Assembly (NCBI RefSeq): GCF_020035535.1
Contig: NZ_CP083350.1
Span: 2,056,501-2,120,500, forward strand
Direction of reading: 5' to 3'
DNA length: 64,000 nucleotides
Origin: Ensifer adhaerens
Lineage (GTDB): Bacteria; Pseudomonadota; Alphaproteobacteria; Rhizobiales; Rhizobiaceae
Below, in pieces: positions 32,990 to 44,294 of this stretch (position 1 is its first letter; each line of letters starts with the position of its first letter). The notes under the pieces are model-generated. The model ran no database searches. It saw only the letters and a list, made by a program, of their open reading frames with translations, and was not told the DNA's origin. A program made the position numbers and the translations under genes.

Positions 32990-34591
32990 ATGATCGACAA
33001 TCAAATCCTTCTCGACGTGCGCAACCTCTCGCTCGCGCTTTCGAATGGAAACCAGCTAGTTAAAGATGTCAGCTTTACGCTGCGCCAAGGCGAAACCGTA
33101 GGAATCGTCGGCGAATCCGGCAGCGGAAAAACTATGGTGGCGCGCGCGCTGATGGGACTTGAGCCTCCCACGGTGCGCGTGAATGGCGGCGAGATCCTGT
33201 TCGAGAGAACGGACACGGTGACTTTGCGACCGGCTGCGTTGCGCAAGCTCCGCGGCGCTCGCATTGGGATGGTGTTCCAGGAGCCAATGACCTCGCTGAA
33301 CCCATCGATGACCATCGGGCGCCAGCTCGAAGAAGGGCTGCGTCTGCACACCAAACTGGATGCGGCCGATCGGCGTCTACGCATGCTGGAGATGCTAGAA
33401 CGAGTGAGCATCAAGGACCCGCAGGCGGCATTGAATACCTATCCGCATCATTTCTCCGGCGGCATGCGCCAGCGAATTATGTTGGCTTCGGCAATGCTTC
33501 TGCGCCCGGCGCTACTCATTGCCGACGAGCCGACTACCGCGCTTGACGCAATCGTGCAGCGCGACGTGCTCGACCTAATGAAGGAGCTGACAAGCGACTT
33601 CGGCACGTCCGTCATCATGATCAGCCATGATCTTCCGGTTGTTGCGCGCTATACCGACCAGATTATCGTCATGCAACACGGCAAGATTGTCGAGCAGAAC
33701 CGGACGCGCGAGCTCGTGTCTGCGCCGAGGAGGGCCTATACGCAGAAGTTGCTCGCAGCGGTTCCCAAGCGTGGCCAGACCCGAGCAGTGTCCCAGGCGA
33801 CGCCGATCATCGAGGTGAACCAACTCACAGTCGAGTATCCAGGGTCGAAAGGAATGCTCGGCAAGAGACCGTCGCATCTGGCACTGAAGTCGATTGATCT
33901 GCGGGTCTCGCCGGGCGAAGTGGTTGCCATCGTAGGAGGTTCGGGCTCCGGCAAGACAACGCTGGGCCGGACTATCGCTGGCCTGATTCAGCCGAAAGCT
34001 GGCAAGGTGTTATTCGAGGGACGGGAGATCGAGAGGGGCAGCGCCCATTTCGAACGCTACCGCACTCAGTGCCAGATGGTGTTCCAGGATCCGGCTTCCT
34101 CGCTTGATCCGCGCATGACGGTCGAAGCGCTGATTGGCGAAGCTTTGCACCCGGTCAGAACCATGACGGCGGCCGCCAAGCGGGAACGTGTCCGTGAGGT
34201 TCTGGACGAGGTCGCTCTAGGTCCGGCTTACGCAAGCCGATATCAGCACGAGCTCTCGGGAGGACAGCGCCAACGTGTCGCCATCGCCCGCGCCGTTGCG
34301 CGACGTCCGGCGTTCATCATTGCGGACGAGCCGGTTTCGGCCCTGGACGTTACCGTGCGGGCGCAGATCCTTGAACTGTTCGAAAATCTTCAGGCACAGC
34401 ACGGTTTCTCCTGTTTGTTCATCAGCCATGACTTGGCCGTGGTGGAACAAGTCGCGGACCGGGTCGTGGTCATGCGTAACGGCGAGATCGTCGAGAACAG
34501 CCCGCGCGATCAGATTTTCGACGATCCCCAACATGCGTTCACGAAAGACCTGCTTAACGCCAGCATGCGTCTGCCGACTAGCTCGAATTAG
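32990..34591 (+). CDS. duplicated ABC ATPase (DppD-DppF fusion type)
   Basis: 533 residues from ATG 32990, one base after the permease stop. It holds two full ATPase domains. Domain 1: Walker A GESGSGKT (near 39-46), signature HFSGGMRQRIMLASAM, Walker B LLIADEPTTALD. Domain 2: Walker A GGSGSGKTT (near 319), signature ELSGGQRQRVAIARAVARR, Walker B FIIADEPVSALD. Peptide-type transporters usually have two separate ATPase genes, so one chain supplies both here. It probably powers import through the two permeases. Confidence 0.92.
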   Translation: MIDNQILLDVRNLSLALSNGNQLVKDVSFTLRQGETVGIVGESGSGKTMVARALMGLEPPTVRVNGGEILFERTDTVTLRPAALRKLRGARIGMVFQEPMTSLNPSMTIGRQLEEGLRLHTKLDAADRRLRMLEMLERVSIKDPQAALNTYPHHFSGGMRQRIMLASAMLLRPALLIADEPTTALDAIVQRDVLDLMKELTSDFGTSVIMISHDLPVVARYTDQIIVMQHGKIVEQNRTRELVSAPRRAYTQKLLAAVPKRGQTRAVSQATPIIEVNQLTVEYPGSKGMLGKRPSHLALKSIDLRVSPGEVVAIVGGSGSGKTTLGRTIAGLIQPKAGKVLFEGREIERGSAHFERYRTQCQMVFQDPASSLDPRMTVEALIGEALHPVRTMTAAAKRERVREVLDEVALGPAYASRYQHELSGGQRQRVAIARAVARRPAFIIADEPVSALDVTVRAQILELFENLQAQHGFSCLFISHDLAVVEQVADRVVVMRNGEIVENSPRDQIFDDPQHAFTKDLLNASMRLPTSSN

Positions 34592-34602
34592 ATTGGAAAA
34601 CC

Positions 34603-35070
34603 ATGTCCGACACCAGCGATTGCCCGCCCGAACTCCTCGCCGAAGAACTCCAGCAAGAGTTGCTCAAGTTCGCTCGGGTTGCGCAGGGGCAGGCGTATGT
34701 CCCGTATTCAAAATTCCCTGTAGGTGCTGCCGTGCTAGACGAGCACGGTAAGATTCACACTGGCTGCAACGTCGAAAATGCATCTTATCCGTTGGGAACC
34801 TGTGCAGAGAGTGGTGCGCTTAGTGCGATGGTACTCGCCGGTGGCCGACAAGTGCGCGCGGTACTGGTTGTCGGCGACGGAGAAGCCCTCGTGACGCCGT
34901 GCGGTGGTTGTCGCCAGAAGCTACGCGAGTTCGCTGCAGCAGATCTACCGGTCCTTGTCGCGGATCGACAGCATATCCGCCACTGGTTCACGATGGGCGA
35001 ACTGCTGCCATCAAGCTTTGGACCCGACAATTTGGCCATGACGCGCGAACCGAACGGCCCGGCCGGATAG
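34603..35070 (+). CDS. cdd: cytidine deaminase
   Basis: 155 residues. Zinc site: Cys and catalytic Glu in TCAESGAL (near residues 66-70), and two Cys in PCGGCRQK (near 105-109). The VPYSKFPVGAAV and GCNVENASYP blocks bind the nucleoside. It deaminates cytidine and deoxycytidine to uridine and deoxyuridine. It lies 11 bp after the ABC ATPase and is followed by deoC-deoA-deoB. Confidence 0.95.
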   Translation: MSDTSDCPPELLAEELQQELLKFARVAQGQAYVPYSKFPVGAAVLDEHGKIHTGCNVENASYPLGTCAESGALSAMVLAGGRQVRAVLVVGDGEALVTPCGGCRQKLREFAAADLPVLVADRQHIRHWFTMGELLPSSFGPDNLAMTREPNGPAG

Positions 35071-35101
35071 CCGATCTGAAACGTTACTGAGAGTTTATGT
35101 A

Positions 35102-35878
35102 ATGCATGAGTATACCTCGTCCGAAACGAAAGCCCGTCTGGCTATTTCGTTGATGGACCTGACATGTCTTAACGAAGACGATAGTGAGCAAGATATCCGC
35201 ACACTTTGCGCTCGCGCGAGCGGCCCGATTGCTTCGGTGGCGGCTGTTTGCGTGTCTCCGCGATTTGTATCGCTTGCGCGCAGTTTGCTCCCCCAAGCGA
35301 TCGGCGTTGCCACTGTTGTCAACTTTCCGTGCGGCAACGCCGATGCTGCCCTTGCGGTTGCAGAAACTCGGGCAGTTATCGAGGCCGGGGCGCATGAGAT
35401 CGACGTCGTCCTACCATACCATGCGATGCGCGAGGGGAGGTTGGAAGATGTGCGCCATTTTCTAGGATCGGTGCGAGACGCATGCCCAGAGCGAGTGCTG
35501 AAGATCATTCTCGAGACGGGAGAACTCGAACATCCCGAACTCATCGCCCGCGCTAGTGACCTGAGCATTGATGCAGGCGCAAACTTTCTGAAGACCAGCA
35601 CAGGCAAAACGCCGGTTAGCGCAACGCCAGCGGCCTCATGTGTGATGCTACACCGCATTGCGGCGCGCGGCGATGCCGGCGGACAAGTCGGGTTCAAGGC
35701 CTCGGGTGGAGTCCGCACACTCGATGATGCCGCCGTCTATCTCGCCCTTCAGGCAGAGATACTTGGCAAGGACTCGCTCACGCCAAAACGGTTCCGGATC
35801 GGCGCAAGCAGCCTCTTGGATAACCTCGAAGCGGCAGTGGGCCATGGCGCCGTGATCATAGATTCAACCGGATACTGA
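35102..35878 (+). CDS. deoC: deoxyribose-phosphate aldolase
   Basis: 258 residues with the class I aldolase pattern. The Schiff-base lysine is in FLKTSTGK (near residue 161), a second active-site lysine in VGFKASGGVRT (near 198), and HEIDVVLPYHAM lies near 98. It splits deoxyribose-5-phosphate to acetaldehyde and glyceraldehyde-3-phosphate, the last step of deoxynucleoside breakdown. It lies 31 bp after cdd. Confidence 0.95.
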   Translation: MHEYTSSETKARLAISLMDLTCLNEDDSEQDIRTLCARASGPIASVAAVCVSPRFVSLARSLLPQAIGVATVVNFPCGNADAALAVAETRAVIEAGAHEIDVVLPYHAMREGRLEDVRHFLGSVRDACPERVLKIILETGELEHPELIARASDLSIDAGANFLKTSTGKTPVSATPAASCVMLHRIAARGDAGGQVGFKASGGVRTLDDAAVYLALQAEILGKDSLTPKRFRIGASSLLDNLEAAVGHGAVIIDSTGY

Positions 35879-35890
35879 GAACGACTACAT

Positions 35891-37210
35891 ATGCTGGCAC
35901 AAGAGATCATCCGCCTCAAACGAGAGTCACACACGCTCACGCGAGACCATATCGAGGAATTCGTTCGCGGACTCGTCGACAATTCGTGGAGCGACGCTCA
36001 AGTTGGCTCCATGGCGATGGCGATGTTCATTAGGGGCCTAAGGGAGGAGGAAACAACCTTCCTGACACTGGCTATGAAGGACTCGGGCAGCGCGCTCGAT
36101 TGGTCTGGGGTCGGGCTGGCCGGGCCGATCCTCGACAAGCACTCCTCGGGCGGAGTCGGTGACAAGGTCAGTCTGCCATTGGCGGCCATCGTGTCCGCTT
36201 GCGGTGGCTACGTGCCGATGATCTCCGGCCGCGGGCTTGGACACACGGGTGGAACACTGGACAAGCTTGAGGCGATCCCGGGCTACCGAACCACGGTGTC
36301 GGCCGATGAAATCCGAAAAGTGATGCATGAGGCCGGTTGCGCCATCGTCGGTCAAACCGCACAGCTCGTTCCGGCCGACAGGCGTCTCTATGCGATCCGT
36401 GATTTGACCGGCACGGTCGACTCGCTGCCGCTTATCACCGCCAGCATCCTATCTAAGAAGCTGTCTGCGGGCCTGCAGGGCCTGGTTATGGACGTCAAAG
36501 TTGGAAATGGAGCATTCTCCACGAAGTTGGAAGATGCGACTGAGCTGGCAGAATCGCTCGTTTCAATAGCGGGCAAGGCAGGCTTGCCTACCCGCGCCTG
36601 GATCTCAGATATGGGGCAGGTGCTCGGCTCAACATGTGGCAACGCGCTCGAGGTTCGTGAGGCGATCAGTCTTCTGCGAAATGAACGATCCGAACCGCGG
36701 CTTCTGGAGCTTGTTCGGGGATTGGCTGCGGAGATGCTATTGCTCGGCAACTTGGCGCCGAGTATCCCCGACGCGCTGCGACGTGTGGACGACGTGATCG
36801 CAGATGGAGCCGCATTGGAAAAATTTGCGCGGATGGTCGCCGCGCTAGGAGGCCCTGAGGATTTCACTGACAACCCCGGAGCCTACATGCCGGAGGCTCC
36901 GTTCATTGTCGACGTTGTGGCGGATTCTGATGGTTGGCTTGCCGAGGTGATGACCCGCGATATTGGGCTGTTTGTCGTTGAACTTGGCGGCGGCCGCAAG
37001 AACGCGGATGACAAGATCGACCAGCGTGTCGGGCTTTCCCAGGTCGCCTCCATCGGGTGCCAACTCTCTCGGGGTGACCTCATCGCTAGGGCTCATTGTG
37101 CAACTGTCGAACAAGCAGAGAGGGCGCAACGCGACTTGGGGCGCCTGTTTGTCCTCAGCCAGACCGCGATCGACCCCCGACCCGTGATGATCCAGCGTTT
37201 CGAGAGCTAA
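35891..37210 (+). CDS. deoA: thymidine phosphorylase
   Basis: 439 residues, normal for DeoA. The phosphate-binding KHSSGGVGDKVSLPLA (near residue 83) and SGRGLGHTGGTLDKLEAIPG (near 113) are intact, as is SKKLSAGLQGLVMDVKVG (near 188). It phosphorolyses thymidine and deoxyuridine to the base and deoxyribose-1-phosphate. It lies 12 bp after deoC and 2 bp before deoB. Confidence 0.95.
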   Translation: MLAQEIIRLKRESHTLTRDHIEEFVRGLVDNSWSDAQVGSMAMAMFIRGLREEETTFLTLAMKDSGSALDWSGVGLAGPILDKHSSGGVGDKVSLPLAAIVSACGGYVPMISGRGLGHTGGTLDKLEAIPGYRTTVSADEIRKVMHEAGCAIVGQTAQLVPADRRLYAIRDLTGTVDSLPLITASILSKKLSAGLQGLVMDVKVGNGAFSTKLEDATELAESLVSIAGKAGLPTRAWISDMGQVLGSTCGNALEVREAISLLRNERSEPRLLELVRGLAAEMLLLGNLAPSIPDALRRVDDVIADGAALEKFARMVAALGGPEDFTDNPGAYMPEAPFIVDVVADSDGWLAEVMTRDIGLFVVELGGGRKNADDKIDQRVGLSQVASIGCQLSRGDLIARAHCATVEQAERAQRDLGRLFVLSQTAIDPRPVMIQRFES

Positions 37211-37212
37211 AT

Positions 37213-38463
37213 ATGACCCGCGCCATTGTAATTGTTCTCGATTCCTTGGGGATCGGCTCGGCTCCAGACGCAGAACGCTTCGGAGATGCCGGCGCTGACA
37301 CGTTTGGACACATCGCCACGTGGTGCGCTGAGCACCGTCGTCCGCTGCGACTACCCAACCTGCTTGCTCTTGGGCTGGCCCACGCGTCCCGGCGCGCTAC
37401 TGGTCGATGGCCTCAAGGCCTTGTCACCGACCCACCCGTATGCGGTGCGTATGGCGTTGCACGCGAAACCAGCCTCGGCAAGGACACACCGAGTGGTCAC
37501 TGGGAACTGATGGGCTGTCCGGTGCCCTTCGAATGGGGCTACTTTGCTCGCAATCCGGATCTGACGGCGTCCGTTTTTCCACCAGACCTGATGCAGCGTT
37601 GGTATTCCATCTGTGGGATAGAGAGCAGCTTGTTCAATCAACACGGTAGTGGCACCGACGTGATCCGTGATTTCGGCGATGCCCACGTACTCAGCGGCTT
37701 TCCGATTTGCTATACAAGCAGTGACAGCGTCTTCCAGATAGCGGCGCATGTGGAGCACTTTGGCCTAGAACGGCTGTATGAAATATGCCGTGCGGCAAAA
37801 GCGATATTTGACGAAATGGGCATCGCACGGGTGATCGCGCGCCCATTCCATGGCGTATCGGGCAACTTTGGGCGTTGCGCGGGACGCAAGGATTTCACCA
37901 CGCCGCCACCGCATGACACGTTGCTGGACATTCTCAGGGACGCTGGCCGGGAAGTGCACGCAGTTGGGAAGATCAGCGATATATTTGCAGGTTGGGGAAT
38001 CACCCACCATCACCCAGGCGCCGACAATGGATCTTGTTGCTCGCAAACCCTCAACGCCCTCGAACAGTGTGGTGACGGTGGTCTTGTGTTCACGAATCTC
38101 CTTGATTTCGACACAATGTACGGCCATCGGCGCGACCCCGAAGGCTATGCCGACGCGCTTGAGGCATTTGACCGCTTTTTGCCGCAACTCCAGAGCAGAA
38201 TGCGCGCCGACGACATGCTCGTACTGACAGCCGACCATGGCTGCGATCCAACCTGGGCAGGATCCGATCACACACGGGAGTACGTCCCAATCTTGTTTTC
38301 AGGACATTCGATCGAACCAGCAATGGATCTCGGCGTGAGGGAAACCTTTGCAGATGTGGCGGCGACTTTGGCGTCCTTCCTGAGTGTGCATCGTCCTTTG
38401 TTCGGCAGACCGATCGTTTCGCCGATCGTCGGTTCGACGGCATCTGAATGCTTTTTCGTATAG
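37213..38463 (+). CDS. deoB: phosphopentomutase
   Basis: 416 residues from ATG 37213, just after the deoA stop. It is an alkaline-phosphatase-superfamily enzyme. Metal and phosphothreonine regions are visible in VLDSLGIGSAPDA (near residue 8), DTPSGHWE (near 93), GKISDIFA, and DFDTMYGHRRD with LTADHGCDPTW (near 296-340). It converts deoxyribose-1-phosphate to the 5-phosphate and so links deoA to deoC. It is the last gene of the island. Confidence 0.95.
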   Translation: MTRAIVIVLDSLGIGSAPDAERFGDAGADTFGHIATWCAEHRRPLRLPNLLALGLAHASRRATGRWPQGLVTDPPVCGAYGVARETSLGKDTPSGHWELMGCPVPFEWGYFARNPDLTASVFPPDLMQRWYSICGIESSLFNQHGSGTDVIRDFGDAHVLSGFPICYTSSDSVFQIAAHVEHFGLERLYEICRAAKAIFDEMGIARVIARPFHGVSGNFGRCAGRKDFTTPPPHDTLLDILRDAGREVHAVGKISDIFAGWGITHHHPGADNGSCCSQTLNALEQCGDGGLVFTNLLDFDTMYGHRRDPEGYADALEAFDRFLPQLQSRMRADDMLVLTADHGCDPTWAGSDHTREYVPILFSGHSIEPAMDLGVRETFADVAATLASFLSVHRPLFGRPIVSPIVGSTASECFFV

Positions 38464-38729
38464 CCTGTCCAGGGAGCGCAAGGTCGCGACTTGGCGACGT
38501 GAGGAATTTCGGTTCAAGAAAGACGATGTTGCAGCGATCGGCCGCGAGTGGGGACGGTGAGGGTAGGTTGGCTGTCGCTTTCTCGCAAAGTGTCTGGGTG
38601 CAAAGTCCGCGTCGAGAGCGCGTGTCACATGATCCCTTGGGATGATTTCGAAGGATTCCTCGCCGCCTAGATGCCGTGCAGCGTAAGCGATGACGTGAGG
38701 CCGTTACTGCTTGAAGTTCTAGGGCATCA
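38464..38729. other. spacer between deoB and the MarR remnant
   Basis: About 270 bp with no gene I can support. It may include the ruined 5' part of the MarR-like remnant. Confidence 0.4.
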
Positions 38730-39111
38730 ATGCGTCGTTATCGTTCGCAGGCCAACCTTCGGTACAGTTCGTCACCCTGTGTGCTCTGCATGATCTTGGG
38801 CCAATCTCGCAGTCCGAACTGGTAAAAGCGACTGCCGTTGATCAAGCGACCATTCGGGGCATCATCGACCGCCTTAAAGCGCGGGTCTGATTGGCATTTC
38901 CTGCGACGAAAGTGATCGGCGGATAGTCATCATGGCGTTGCTACCACCCGGCGAGGCTCTCTTGGAAACTATGTACCTACGAGCACGTCTGATCACTGAG
39001 AAGACGGTCGAAAAACTGAATTCGGCAGAACGGGTCGCCTTAGCTTACCTATTACGAAAAATTGCTGACGACGACACCGAAGAAGAGGCCGAACACGCCG
39101 TAGCCCGATAG
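38730..39111 (+). pseudogene. MarR family regulator remnant with frameshifts
   Basis: Translation across frames gives a recognisable winged HTH (QFVTLCALHDLGPISQSELV, then VDQATIRGIIDRLKARG), followed after a one-base deletion by LIGISCDESDRRIVIMALLP and a helical tail ending in EEEAEHAVAR. At least two frame changes are needed: near 38770 and at about 38890, where a stop TGA interrupts. The gene is therefore dead unless sequencing error is responsible. The left end is uncertain. Confidence 0.75.
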
Positions 39112-39184
39112 TGAACCCGTTGCGCTTCGCTTCGCCGGTGCCTCGTGAGCATTTTACCTTATTCCACCTTCGCGACCATTTCGG

Positions 39185-39790
39185 TCACGCTCTTGTTGGC
39201 GTGGTGAGGGCAACTCCGTCTGTGCAACGATCGAAGATTTCAATCTGCAGCACCGGGGCACGCTGTTTTGATCGAAGGGCCACCAGCTGACCCGGCCTAA
39301 GAACTAGACCGTCAAGGTAGTTCAATTTTGCTGACGTCGTTTCAACCACGTGCCCGGAGGCTGCGAAGATGAACGTCAGTGGCGCTTCTGCCCGGATTGT
39401 GAACTCACCCTCAACGGATACCGGTGTAACGCGGTGAAAGCTCCTCTTTCGGTTCGTCATGACGTTAAAGTCGGTGACTTCACCGCCTAGCAATCTCGCA
39501 CTAGTCGCTACGTCGCCTGGAAAGGCATGTGGCGTTGACTTGGATGAGAGCTCTACGTCTTCTTTTCCTTCGACGGAAAGTACAATGCCATCTCCGGTCA
39601 GAACATACAGGGTCCGGTCGATGTCCTTAAACGTCGAGAAAGGCCCGCTTTCCGCGACAATTGCGGTGCTGATGCGCCAATCAAAATTATCGATTGATGC
39701 ACCGGTCGGGAAGACGGCGATCTCCACCGTCTTTCCCTTGCCGTTCTTCCACGGCATGCTTTTATAGTCGGTAGAACGAAGAATTTCCAA
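39185..39790 (-). CDS. hutD: HutD family protein
   Basis: 201 residues. I place the start at TTG 39790: it lies 4 bp after the hutU stop with GGAGG nine bases upstream, while the longer open frame merely runs back through hutU. HutD landmarks are YKSMPWKNGKGKTVEIAVFP at the N-terminus, then FDWRISTAIV and GPFSTFKDIDRTLYVLTGDG. HutD has a double-stranded beta-helix (cupin-like) fold. In Pseudomonas it is thought to limit hut expression, but its chemistry is unknown. Confidence 0.88.
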   Translation of the reverse strand: MEILRSTDYKSMPWKNGKGKTVEIAVFPTGASIDNFDWRISTAIVAESGPFSTFKDIDRTLYVLTGDGIVLSVEGKEDVELSSKSTPHAFPGDVATSARLLGGEVTDFNVMTNRKRSFHRVTPVSVEGEFTIRAEAPLTFIFAASGHVVETTSAKLNYLDGLVLRPGQLVALRSKQRAPVLQIEIFDRCTDGVALTTPTRA

Positions 39791-39794
39791 TTCT

Positions 39795-41474
<1,680 letters not shown>

Positions 41475-41585
41475 GCTTCGCTCCTCTTCGATGCGGTTCA
41501 GGATGGATTTCAGCGGTTGGCACAGGCAGGCAAAACTCAGTTTGCTGCTTCACCCGGCATTTTCTCGCTTCCCCCGATGAAGATA

Positions 41586-41597
41586 ATGTATATACAT
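41586..41597. promoter_or_regulatory. HutC-type operator between hutU and hutF
   Basis: The perfect palindrome ATGTATATACAT in the 212-bp divergent gap between hutU and hutF. It resembles known HutC sites built on GTATATAC. Confidence 0.75.
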
Positions 41598-41686
41598 AAT
41601 AGTGAGACGGTAAAGCGGAAAAACCAAGCGGCGTCGATTTTGGTAAAAAGTCGATGCTTGCCCAGGAAAGGGAGGAGTGGACGGCT

Positions 41687-43063
41687 ATGACCGCCCCAGT
41701 ACAATTCGAAGCAGTGACTCATTCGGTTTATGCGGACAAAGTTCTCCTGGAGGGGGGCTGGAGCCGCGATGTTCGGATCACAATTGCGGACGGCAGGATC
41801 AAGACGATTGAGGTCGGCGTGGCTGCTCTCCCTGAGGACGAACGTCATGCGCTTATCGTTAGCGGCATGCCAAACTTACATAGCCATGCATTTCAATACG
41901 GCATGGCAGGACTGGCGGAACGCCGCGGTCCGTCCTCCGATTCTTTCTGGAGTTGGCGCGAAATCATGTACAAGTTCGCGCTCACCATGTCGCCTGATCA
42001 AGCTGAGGCTGTGGCCTTGCGCCTCTATGTCGAGATGCTGGAGGCCGGCTTCACGCGGGTTGGAGAGTTTCACTATCTCCACCACGACCGCGATGGCACT
42101 CACTACTCGAATCCAGCGGAAATGGCAGTGCGCATCGCGTCGGCTGCACGCCGCTCAGGTATCGGACTAACGTTGCTTCCCGTGTTCTACGCGCATTCCA
42201 CGTTCGGTGGTGTGCAGCCGAACGAAGGGCAGCGCCGTTTTATCCATGATCCGGACAGTTTCGAGCGGCTCATCGCGGGTTGCCAGAGAGCGATCGTGGA
42301 CTTTGACGGCGCCGTTTTAGGTGTCGCCCCCCACAGTCTTCGTGCGGCGACGCTTGAGGAACTAGCAACCGTATCCAATCTCCTGCCGGACGCGCCGGTC
42401 CATATCCATATCGCGGAACAGACGAAGGAAGTCGAAGACTGCGTTGCCTGGTCGGGAAAACGCCCGGTAGATTTGCTTTTGGATAGTCAGGAGTTGTCAT
42501 CGCGGTGGTGCCTCATTCACGCGACCCACATGACGGACGATGAAACCAGAAGAATGGCCGCCGCTGGAGCAATTGCGGGTCTTTGCCCCATCACAGAAGC
42601 CAATTTGGGTGACGGAACCTTCAATGCCACGGTGTTCGGCAACGCTGGCGGAAAATTCGGTATCGGCTCGGATTCAAACGTGCTCATTGGAATAGCTGAC
42701 GAATTGCGCCAGTTCGAATACTCGTTGCGCCTTCAGCACCGCGCCCGGAATGTTTTGGCGGAAGTCGAAGGGTCGACAGGCAGAGCCTTGTTTGACGGAG
42801 CAGTAGAAGGGGGCAACATCGCCATGGGGCGCCCCCAGGACGGCCTGAAAGTCGGCGCATCGGCCGACTTCGTATCGTTGGGCCTTGAACGATTAGGCCA
42901 TGCCAGCGATGACGCATTGCTTGACGGATGGATTTTCGCGGGCCGCACCGCACCTGTCGATGTGTGGGTGCGCGGCGTTAAGCAGGTCATGGGCGGCCGC
43001 CATCGGTTGCGTGACGAGGCTGAGCGTGGGTATGCGAAAGCTCTAAAAGAGCTGCTTGCCTGA
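41687..43063 (+). CDS. hutF: formimidoylglutamate deiminase
   Basis: 458 residues from ATG 41687 (GGAGGAG site); the frame also opens at 41654. It is an amidohydrolase-superfamily enzyme with metal ligands in LHSHAFQ (near residue 66) and a C-terminal FGIGSDSNV (Asp, near 325). HIHIAEQTKEVEDC and IHATHMTD carry the other His residues. It removes ammonia from N-formimidoyl-L-glutamate to give N-formylglutamate, the HutF branch of histidine breakdown. It is divergent from hutU. The step that would make its substrate (HutI) is missing from the window. Confidence 0.9.
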   Translation: MTAPVQFEAVTHSVYADKVLLEGGWSRDVRITIADGRIKTIEVGVAALPEDERHALIVSGMPNLHSHAFQYGMAGLAERRGPSSDSFWSWREIMYKFALTMSPDQAEAVALRLYVEMLEAGFTRVGEFHYLHHDRDGTHYSNPAEMAVRIASAARRSGIGLTLLPVFYAHSTFGGVQPNEGQRRFIHDPDSFERLIAGCQRAIVDFDGAVLGVAPHSLRAATLEELATVSNLLPDAPVHIHIAEQTKEVEDCVAWSGKRPVDLLLDSQELSSRWCLIHATHMTDDETRRMAAAGAIAGLCPITEANLGDGTFNATVFGNAGGKFGIGSDSNVLIGIADELRQFEYSLRLQHRARNVLAEVEGSTGRALFDGAVEGGNIAMGRPQDGLKVGASADFVSLGLERLGHASDDALLDGWIFAGRTAPVDVWVRGVKQVMGGRHRLRDEAERGYAKALKELLA

Positions 43064-43103
43064 CAGCCAGGAGCGAGGACCGGTCGGGCCGAGCGCGACG
43101 AAA

Positions 43104-43139
43104 CCAAGAGCGCCCGACCAATGCACGTGGCGCTCTTGG
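43104..43139. terminator. bidirectional hairpin between hutF and hutC
   Basis: CCAAGAGCGCC and GGCGCTCTTGG form a perfect 11-bp stem with a 14-base loop in the gap between convergent genes. Confidence 0.65.
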
Positions 43140-43153
43140 AAGTGCATGGGCGA

Positions 43154-43894
43154 CTAAAACGCGCTGCAGAACCGGTACCTAGATCCGGGATACAGGAGGC
43201 GCACAGACGTTACGATCTGATCTGCCGACCATGTGCGGCGGGTAACCAGCAGGCACGGTTCGGAACGGGAAATCGCCATGAGCTTGCATTGCCAGGGATG
43301 GGGAAGCGCCGCTTCCACGAATTGCTCGGTATGAGTGATTGGCGCTACTGCGCTCAGGTAGGCGTTCGGCGTGCTTTTGTTGAAGTCCTGCGCTAGATAA
43401 TCAGGAGCTACAAGCGGATTTACGAAGCGGTCCTCCATTTGGATCGGCACATCGTCTTCATGGTGGATTATGATTGAGTGGAAGACGGGTGCCCCAATTT
43501 CGACGCCGAGCGATTCTGCCAATTCCGGACTGCATATTGCGCGCTGAGCAACGACAATTTCGGAGAGGTGTGTACTGCCCCGCTCGGCAATTTCCTCTGC
43601 AATGTTACGCACCTCCATGAACGGTGCGCTCTTCTTTTTCGGGGCCACGTAAGAGCCCTTACCCTGAATTCGTACGATTAGGCCTTCGAAGGCCAACTCT
43701 CGCAACGCACGGTTTGCGGTCATTCGACTCACGCCGAAGTTCTCGACCAACTCGTTTTCGGAAGGAATACGAGTATGCTCGGGCCATTCGCCGCTGTCGA
43801 CGCGCTCCCGTATTTCTGTTTTCAAACGCTCGTAGAGCGGTTTTCCTCGATTTGCGGAACTCTCAACCGCGGGATCGATGTCGATCCAAGGCAT
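43154..43894 (-). CDS. hutC: HutC-type GntR family repressor
   Basis: 246 residues from ATG 43894 (AAGGA site 9 bases upstream). The N-terminal wHTH (PLYERLKTEIRERVDSGEWP, PSENELVENFGVSRMTANRA) is followed by a UTRA effector domain with the HutC-like pattern FMEVRNIAEEIAERG, QMEDRFVNP and NAYLSAVAPITHTEQFVEAA. HutC normally senses urocanate or formylated glutamate. Related ATATAC sites lie before hutU/hutF, before hutC itself and before the ABC importer, so one regulator probably controls the whole island. Confidence 0.9.
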   Translation of the reverse strand: MPWIDIDPAVESSANRGKPLYERLKTEIRERVDSGEWPEHTRIPSENELVENFGVSRMTANRALRELAFEGLIVRIQGKGSYVAPKKKSAPFMEVRNIAEEIAERGSTHLSEIVVAQRAICSPELAESLGVEIGAPVFHSIIIHHEDDVPIQMEDRFVNPLVAPDYLAQDFNKSTPNAYLSAVAPITHTEQFVEAALPHPWQCKLMAISRSEPCLLVTRRTWSADQIVTSVRLLYPGSRYRFCSAF

Positions 43895-43992
43895 AACCAC
43901 CCATCCTTCGTCTGTTGATAATCAAGTTTCGTTACTCAAGCCTACGTGGTGGGCGCTTCGTTCCGCAAGCGAATTACGCGCCGCTCAGGAAC

Positions 43993-44004
43993 TTACATAT
44001 ACAA
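43993..44004. promoter_or_regulatory. imperfect HutC-type operator upstream of hutC
   Basis: TTACATATACAA, matching the right half (ATATACAA) of the HutC site fully and the left half partly. It lies about 100 bp before the hutC start, fitting autoregulation. Confidence 0.45.
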
Positions 44005-44294
44005 TCATACTGGCTCGAAAGCTGATCTGAGCCGCAGTACCCATCTGGACTATCTCTAGATTGCGGATGCGGAGTTGTATAGCCAACTTTGGGTTTTTCG
44101 CTGGTGCGTCGAAGAAATGATTCTTGAGAGCGAGAAAGCGTTTATCCTCAAGGTATTATCAATAAAATCAATTGGAACTAGCGGATTTTCTCTATGGTTT
44201 CGGACCGAGTGAAGCGCTGATCGGCACTTTTTTTTAAAACTTCCCACAATTCGCCCGGGCCGGACTTGCGGGTCGTTTTGCATTGTGTTTGTAT

